Positions 17,801 through 26,800 of a stretch of 64,000 nt of DNA are shown here, one piece after another. The DNA is from CAVQGZ01 sp963714455 (GTDB lineage: Bacteria; Actinomycetota; Actinomycetes; Jiangellales; Jiangellaceae), in contig CAVQON010000018.1 in assembly GCA_963714455.1 (NCBI GenBank), forward strand, positions 5,244-69,243. Reading direction: 5' to 3'. The notes under the pieces are model-generated. The model did not search any database and had not been told where the DNA came from. It saw only the letters and a program-made list of their open reading frames with translations. Position 1 is the first letter of the stretch. The number at the start of each line of letters is the position of its first letter. Position numbers and translations under genes: made by a program.

Positions 17801-20800
17801 CGCGCGCACGGGCGTGACCGAGAGCAACAACAACAACACCGACAACGGCGACGCGCCGGCCGAGAGCGGCCAGGCCACCAACGGTGAGACGGCGACTTTC
17901 CGCATCGGTGTGACGATTCCCGCCCAGACCACGGTCTACGCCGGTGCCCTGACCGACAGCCTGCCCAGCCAGCTGACCTTCGAGGCGGCGACGGCCGCCT
18001 TCTCCGCAACCGGCCAGTCCCCGGCCACCGAGCTGTTGCCGGCCGGGTTCGTCCTGGACTTCGACTCCGGCGACCTCGCCTTTCCTGCGACCTACACCAA
18101 CGACACCGACGTCGACCAGCTCGTCGAGGTGGAGATTCTTGCCCGGGTGACCCCGCGCGCCGGCGGAAACAACTCAGCGAGGCAGAACACCGCGTTCTTC
18201 GACAGCCAGAGCGCCGCGGTGGACGGGTCCCCGCTGCCGCAGCTCTCCGACCCGGCCGACGTCGTGATCGTCTTCGGCAACCCGGACCTTCTCAAGAGCA
18301 ACAACGCCCCCCCGTCGATCGGGGCCGGGGACGAGGTCACCTTCACCCTCGAGGTCCGCAACCGCGGCAACAGCCGTCCCCCGGTGCACGACACCGTGGT
18401 CACCGACTGCGTGCCTGACGGGCTCATCTACGGCGACGTGGTGACCTCGCCCACGCCGCCGGTCGGGACCGTCGTGACGGTCCCCGGCGACGGCACCAAC
18501 GGGTGCGAGACCGGCGGAACCCTGCTGACCTGGACGCTGGACACCGCCGTCGACGGTGGCGCCAGCGAGTTCTTGCGCTACACCGCCACGGTGGAGGACG
18601 TTGCCGCCGGCGGCGTGACCTACACCAACCGTGCGAACCTGACCGCGTCCACCATCGCCGACTCGCAGAACGACTCCGACACCGAGCGGGTGTTCACCGA
18701 CTCGGCTCTGAGCCGGGTCGGCGTCGGGGTCCCCTCGGTGAGCAAGACGGCCTCTCCGGAGACCGTGACGTTCGGTGAGCGGGCGACCTTCACGGTGGTC
18801 ATCGAGTTTCCGGAAGACATCAACTTCTTCGACTCCTCGATCACCGACGTCCTGCCCGACGGCTTCGACCCCGACAGCGTCGAGCTGGTCGACGACCAGA
18901 CTCAGTGCACGCGCCCGGACAGCGCTCCCTGCGTCGGCGGACCGCTCGTGCGCCTTGCGAACTCTCCTGAGATCCAGCCCGGTGGGGCAACCGTCATCGG
19001 ATGGGGGTTCGGTGACGTCACCGCCACCCCGGTCCCGCAGACCCTCACGCTCGTCTACACCGCGCTGCTGAGCGACGCGACAGCCGACCCGGGCATCGCC
19101 GCGGGCGACGCGCTGACCAACTCCGCCGTGGTCAGCTGGGGCATCGAGGACGGCGACGAACCGGCGTTCGACCTCTCCACCGAGCCGGAGTCGGCCACCG
19201 TCACCGTGATCGAGCCGCAGCTCAGCGTCGCCAAGGCCGTCTCCGACGACGAACCGGGACCGGCCGAGCCGTTCGACTACACCGTCACCGTCACCAACTC
19301 CGACGACGAGTTCACCAGCGACGCCCATGACCTGGTCGTGGTGGACGACGTCCCCGTCGGCGTGGTGGTCACGGCCGTCGGTGAAGGCGGCGTGTACGCG
19401 CCGGACGCCCCCGCCGAGAACGGGGGCGGGACGATCACCTGGACCCTGCCCGGGCCGGTGGCGCCGGGCCAGAGCATCGATCTCACCTACGACGCGGTCC
19501 TCGCACCGTCGCCGACGATCGGGGCGTCACCGCTGGTGAACACGGTGACGGTGGACGACTACGCCTCGGTACCCGAGGGCACGGACGGCCGTCGCACCTA
19601 CCCCGACCGCGACCCGTCGGCCACGGCGAGCGTCACGCCCCAGTTCCCGTCGCTGGACGTGACGAAGTCGACCCCCGACGGTGAGCTCGCCTTCATCGAC
19701 GGCTCGTTCCGCTGGCAGTTCACCGTCACCAACGACGGCGACGCCCCGGCCACCAACGTCCTCGTCTCCGACACGCTGCCCCCCAACTGGACCTACGTCG
19801 TCGACAGTGCGCTGTTCACCGTCGGGGGTGTTCCGGTGGCCGCCGACCCGCTCGTGACCACCACCAGCGACGCCGACGGCAACGAGACCACCACCATCGC
19901 GAGCAGGTCACCGCTGACGCTGGAGCCGAACCAGACCCTCATCGTCGACTTCCGAGCCGTCCCACGCGACGACGGCGACGTCAGCGTCGTGCGCCTGCCG
20001 GGCGTCGGCTCCGACATCGAGCACGTGAACACCGTCGAGGCGACAGCCGAGGACGCCTCCGGGGCGCCCGGCAACGCCGACGAGGACTACGTCGGGGATG
20101 CGACCGCGAACGCGCGCATCGACAGCGCCGACCTCGCGATCGCCAAGACCCCCGACCCAGGATTCCCCATCGCCGGCGAGAACTTCACCTGGACGCTCAC
20201 CGTCACCAACCTCGGCCCCGACGACGCGCGCGGCTTCGTCCGAGTCACCGACCGGCTGCCGCGTGACCCCGATGCGCCGGAGACCGACCCCGTGCTCGTC
20301 TCTGCGGTCGGAGCTGGCTGGTCGTGCCTGCAGGCTGGGCGTCTGGTCGAGTGCGAACGTGAGATGACCGAGGCCGACGGGGCCGACCGACCGTTCACCG
20401 CCGGCTCGTCGGAGACGATCGAGGTGACGGTCGCCGTCCCCGCCGCCGTCCCCGACGCCACCGAGTACGTCAACACCGCTGCGGTCTCGTCGCGCACATA
20501 CGACCCCGACCTCGACAACAACGACGACGAGGCCCTGGCCACCGTCCGGGCGCGCGCCGACCTGCAGGTCGAGAAGGCGCTCTCCGGAACCCTGGTGGCC
20601 GGCGAGGACGCCACCTACACCCTCGACGTCCGCAACAACGGCCCGTCCCTGGCGCTCGGCCCGCTGGTCGTGAGCGACGACCTGCCCGCCGGCACGACGC
20701 TGGTGGGCATCACCGGGGCCGGGTGGGTCTGCGACGACCCTGGCGACGTCCCCGTGGGTGGCACCGTGACGTGCACCCGAGACGCCGACCTCGAGCCGAA

Positions 20801-23800
20801 CACGCCCGCCGGCCAGATCACGCTGACCGTGGCCATCCCGGCTGAGCAGACCGCGGACGTGGTCAACACCGCCCGGGTCTGCGTCGACGAGAACGGCGAG
20901 GTCGACGGGTTGCCGGCGGGGGTGTGCACTGTCGTCGACCCGAACCTGGGTAACAACACCGACGTCGTCACCACCGAACCGACAACGCTGGCTGACCTGT
21001 CGCTGGAGAAGCTGCGCGAGCCCGCCGACGCCGAGCTCGTCGCGGGCGAGCAGAGCACGTACCGGTTCATCGTCGGCAACGCCGGACCCTCGGTCGCCCA
21101 GCCGGACGTGACCATCGCCGACCTCCTTCCGTCCGGCCTCTCCCTGGTGGACAACCCCACTGAGGTCACGACGCCGGAAGGAACCTGGACGTGCGCGACT
21201 GTCCCGTCCGGTGATCGCTTCGATCTCACCTGCACTCTGGACGGCCCCCTTCTCGTCGGCGCCCAGACGACGCTCGACCTGCCGATCGCGGTGTCGCCTT
21301 CGCTGCCGGATGGCGAAGTGCTGGTGAACGAGGCGACGGTCACGTCCCCGACCACCGACCCGGACACCTCCAACAACACCGACAGCGACACCACCGCGTC
21401 GTCGGCTGTCGCTGACCTCGTTGTCGAGAAGACCCATACCCCGCAGCCGGCGACGGCGGGCGGCCAGGTGACGTTCAGCATCGCGGTGCGCAACGACGGC
21501 CCGTCCGACGCTGCGGCTCCCGTCACGGTGACCGACGCCGTCCCGGCGGCCTTCACGGTCGTGAGCGCCGAGGGAAGCGATGCCACGTACGCGTGGGACT
21601 GCGACGTCGCGTCGAACCCCCTCGTCTGCACGCTCACCGACGCGGCGACGGGCGCAGACATCGACCTTGCGGCCCTCACCGACGCGCCTACCATCACGCT
21701 GGTCGCCGACATCGACCCGTCCGCCGGGCCCGCCACCATCCCCAACACTGCGGCCGTCGACTCCCCGACGACCGATCCCGAGCCGGGCAACAACTCCAGC
21801 ACCGATCGCGTCACGATCGTCGACGTCGCCGACATCACCGTGGTGAAGACGACCACCGGCGACGACCCGGTGCTGGCCGGCGAGACGACCCAGTTCACCC
21901 TGCAGGTGACCAACGCGGGGCCATCGACCGCCGACGGCGTGTCGCTCACCGACGACCTGCCCGAGGGCATGGTGGTGAGCGCGATCGACGCGCCGGCACC
22001 CTGGTCGTGCACCGACGGTGGAACCAGCGTGGAGTGCTCGCTCAGCACCCCGCTGCTGCCGGGGGACGCTCCGGCGATCGTCGTCACCGCACGCGTGCGC
22101 GTCGACGTGCCGGACGGCGCGACGCTGACGAACCAGGTGACGGTGTCCACCGCCACGAACCAGGGCGAGAACGCGCTGCCCGACACCGACACCTCGACGG
22201 TCGACGTTCTGGCCGAGGCCGACCTCGCGGTCGAGAAGCTTCTGGTGCCGCCTTCGAGCGAGTGCACCGACGTCTGCGCCGGCGAGCCGGTCGACTTCAC
22301 CATCAGCGTCACCAACCTCGGCCCGTCCACCGCACAGCCGCGTTTGCTGGCGTTCGACACCCTGCCGCCGGGCTTCGTCTACACCGGTGACAGCGACCCT
22401 GCTGACGCCTGGGAGTGCTCGCCCGACGCTCCCACCGCGACCGGCCAGGACGTCACCTGCCTGCTCACCGATGGTGCCGGCACCCCGGTGCCGCTGGCCC
22501 CGGTCGACCCCGACGTGCCCGGCAGCGGGCAAGCGCCGCTGCTGACGTTGAGCACGCTGGTGTCCTCCGACGCCGCGCTGGGCACCTCGACCAACGGGGT
22601 GACCGTCGTGAGCCAGACCACCGACCCGGTCACGGACAACAACGACGACTCCGCCGACGTCGTCGTCGAGGGCCTCGCCGACCTGGCGATCGTCAAGACG
22701 CATACCCCTGAGCCGGCGACGGCCGGGGAGACGATCGAGGTCACGTTCACCGTCACCAACGAAGGACCCTCGGACGCCTTGGCCACGCCTGCCGACCCGC
22801 TGGTCGTCCGCGACGTGCTCCCCGACGGGCTCAGCTACGTCGACTCGACCAGCGACGACGGCTGGACGTGCGCCGAGGACCCGGCCGGCACGGTGCTGTG
22901 CACCGACGAGGAGCCGCTGCCCGCGGAGAGCATCGAGACGATCACGGTGACGCTGCTGGTCGACCCGGCCGCCGGACCGACCCCCGACGGTGCGCCCATC
23001 GTCAACACCGCCGAGGTCTGCCCCGACGGCTGCCTCACCCCCGACCCGAACCCCGACAACAACTCCTCGACCGACGAGATCGTCGTCGTCGACGTGGCCG
23101 ACGTCACCATCGAGAAGCAGACGACCGGCGACGACCCCGTGCGCGCGGGAGAGTCCACCGAGTTCACCCTCACCGTCTCGAACGACGGCCCGTCGGTGGC
23201 CGACGACGTCAGCGTCACCGACACTGCCCCCGCCGGGCTGCTGCCGGAGTCCGCGTCAGGAGACGGCTGGACATGCCTGCGCCCCGTCGGTCAGGAGGTC
23301 ACCTGCACCCTCGACGACCCGCTGCCCCCGGGCGAGTCGCGCACCATCGTGGTCGTGGCTGCGGCCGACCCCGATGCTGCGGTGGGTGAGGTCACCAACA
23401 CCGCGTCCGTGTCCACCAGCACCCCGCAGGGGCCGAACCCGTTGCCCGACGAGGCGACCTCGACCGTCGAGATCGTCGCGTCCGCCGACCTCGAGATCGT
23501 CAAGGCACTCTCGGGCGACCTCATCGCTGGTGAGAACGCGACCTACACCCTCGACGTCACCAACCTGGGTCCGTCCACGGCTCGTGCCGACATCGTCGTC
23601 ACCGACACGCTGCCGCCCGGCTCGACCTTCGTCTCGGCCGAGGGAGCGGGGTGGTCGTGCGCCGAGGACGCCGGCGAGGTGACCTGCCTGCGGCCCACCG
23701 ACCTGCTGGCCGGCGACCCGGCCGGGCAGATCACGCTGGTGGTCGACATCCCGTCCAGCCAGACGGACGACGTGGTCAACACGGCCACCGTCGAGAGCAC

Positions 23801-26800
23801 CGTCACCCCTGACGACGACCTCGACAACAACACCTCGCAGACCACCGACCCGGTGACGGTCGAAGCCGACCTGGTGCTGGAGAAGGAGTCGGTGCAGCCA
23901 CCGGAGTTCATCGCCGGCCAGGACCCGGCGACGTACCGGTTCACCACGCTCAACGCCGGCCCGTCCGATGCCGTGGGGCCGCTCACGCTGACCGACCTGC
24001 TGCCGCAAGGGCTGACGTTCGGCCAGGTCGTCGCCCCGAGCGATGGATGGACCTGCAGCGCTGAGCCGCTGGACGCCGACGGTCGTCAACCGCTGACGTG
24101 CACCCGCCCCGACGGCCTGACGGCGGGCTCGCAGACCTCGTTCGAGATCGAGGTGGCCATCGACCCGAGCCTGGGAGTCGACCTGCCGCCCAACGCGGTG
24201 CTCGAGATCCTCAACAGCGCGACGGTGTCCTCGCCGACGACTGACCCCAACGAGGAGAACAACACCAACGACGACCTCGCTACGGCACCACGCGAGGCCG
24301 ACCTGTCCATCGCCAAGTCGCACAGCCCCGAGCCAGTCGTGGCCGGACAGCCACTGACGTTCAGCCTCGAGGTGACCAACCTCGGACTGAGCACCGCAGC
24401 CGTACCGGTCGTGGTCACCGATGTGCTGCCGCGAGCGTTCGCGTTCGACTCATTCGGCACGACCGCCGGCTGGGAGTGCAGCCACGACGGCGCCGCGCTC
24501 GGCGGTCTCGTCCGCTGCGTTCTGGGAACGGTCGCCGACCCTGTCGATCTTCTGCCCGGCGCGGCCCCGCCGATCCTGGTCGTGGTGACGGTCGACCCGT
24601 CCGCGGGGCCCGCGACCGCGACCAACCGGGCGTCGGTGACCAGCACCACGCCTGACCCGGTGCTGGAGAACAACGTCGCCGAAGACCCCGTGACGATCGA
24701 CGACGTCGCCGACGTGACCATCGTCAAGACCACGACCGGGGCGAACCCTGTCCTGGCCGGTGAGACCACCGCGTTCACCCTGCAGGTCAGCAACGACGGC
24801 CCGTCCGCCGCCGACAGCGTGAGTGTGCGCGACCAGCTTCCGCCCGGGATGACGGTCGAGGCGATCGACGCCCCGGCACCATGGGAGTGCACGGGCGTCG
24901 GCACCACCCGGGTGAGCTGTGAGCTGACCGAGTCGCTGCTGCCCGGTGATGCACCGGCGATCGTCATCACGGCGCGCGAGGCCACGGGCACCCCCGACGG
25001 CTCGTTGCTCACCAACGTCGCGACCGTCGCGACCTCGACCGACCAAGGTGAGAACGTGCTGCCGGACGAGGACTCGTCCAGCGTCGAGGTGCGTGCCGAG
25101 GCAGATCTTGAGCTGACGAAGACTCTTGTCGAGCCGACCGGCCAGTGCGCGCCGGCTGCCTGTGCCGGCGAGCAGGTCGAGTTCACCATCGCGGTGGCGA
25201 ACAACGGCCCGTCCGACGCCGTCGCCGACGTCGAGGTGCTCGACAGCCTGCCTGCCGGACTCACCCCGGTTTCGGGAACGGGCAGCGCCGACGGACTCGA
25301 GTGGGACTGCACGGTCGCGGGCCAGGACGTGCGCTGCGTCCTCGTGTCGTCGGCCACCGGAGCCGAGGCCCCGCTTGTGGCCCGGGCCGATGCACCGCCG
25401 CTCACCTTGCTCGCGACGGTCGACTCCGACGTCGCCGACTCCACGCTGACCAACGAGGCTTCGGTCTCCAGCCCCACCACCGACGTCGACGAGACCAACA
25501 ACAGCGACGACGCCGACGTGCCCGTCGAGACGCTCGCCGACCTGTCGGTCGTTAAGACCCACGCTCCCGAGCCGGCGACGGCAGGGCAGCAGGTCGAGGT
25601 CACCCTGACCGTGACCAACGACGGGCCGTCGGACTCCGCTGCCACGACCGACGACCCGCTCGTGCTCGTCGACGTGCTGCCGGACGGGCTCAGCTACGTG
25701 TCCTTCGCCAGCACGGACGGCTGGACCTGCACCGAAGACCCGGCGGGCACCGTCACGTGCACCGACCCCGAGCCACTGCCCGCCGGTGTCACCGAGGTCG
25801 TCACCCTGACCCTGCTCATCGACCCCTCCGCCGGCCCGGCCAGCATCGAGAACACCGCCGAGATCTGCCCGGACGGCTGCCTCACCCCCGACCCCGACCC
25901 CGACAACAACACCTCCACCGACGAGATCACCCTCGTCGACTCCGCCGATGTGGCAATCGCGAAGGCGACGACCGGTGACAACCCCGTACTCGCAGGCGAG
26001 ACCACCGAGTTCACCGTCACAGTGACCAACAACGGCCCGTCGACAGCCGACGACGTCGTCGTCACCGACAGCCTGCCCGCCGGGCTGGCCTTCATCCCCG
26101 GCTCCCTCCCGTCCGGGGACGGATGGACCTGCGACGCCCCGGACGGGCGCGTGATCACCTGCACCCTGGACGACCCGCTGCTGCCGACCGGTGTCGACGG
26201 GGCTCAGCCGGCCGTGCTGACCGTCCCGGTGCGCGCTCTGCCAAACGTGCTGGACGGCACCACGCTGACCAACCAGGCCGACGTCACCACCAGCACCCCA
26301 GGCGACGACGAGACCAACAACTCCGCCACCGCCGACGTGCTCGTCAACGCCGAGGCCGACCTCGTTCTGACGAAGGACTACACCGGCGGACCCGTGCTCG
26401 CCGGCACCACGGGCGTGTTCACCATCACCGTCACGAACGACGGACCCTCGGATGCTCAGCCGGCGCTCGAGATCGTCGACACGCTTCCGCCGTTCGCCAG
26501 CTTCGTCTCCGCCTCAGACGGCTGGACATGTACTGCCGACCCGCTGGACCCAGCGCCGGAGTCCGGCCAGACCGTGACGTGCGTCCAGGACGGCACCGAC
26601 CCTCTTGCGCCCGGCGAGTCACTGACGCTCGATCTCGAGGTGCTCGTCGACCCGGCCGCGCCGGCTGAGCCGCTGGAGAACTCCGCCGAGGTCTGCCCGG
26701 TCGAGGACGCCCCCGCTCCCGGTGACGGCGGCCTTCTGGCCCAGCAGGCGGAGAACGTCTGCCCGACGCTCGACCCGAACCAGGAGAACAACACCGACTC

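Noticed and set aside
19908..22703. A 931-codon open frame on the minus strand inside the giant surface gene, and similar long antisense frames at 24086-25645 and 26456-27637
   Set aside because: They are mirror images of a repetitive, very GC-rich coding sequence. The translations are Arg/Val/Gly-rich without domains, and the plus-strand frame has clear DUF11 domains throughout.
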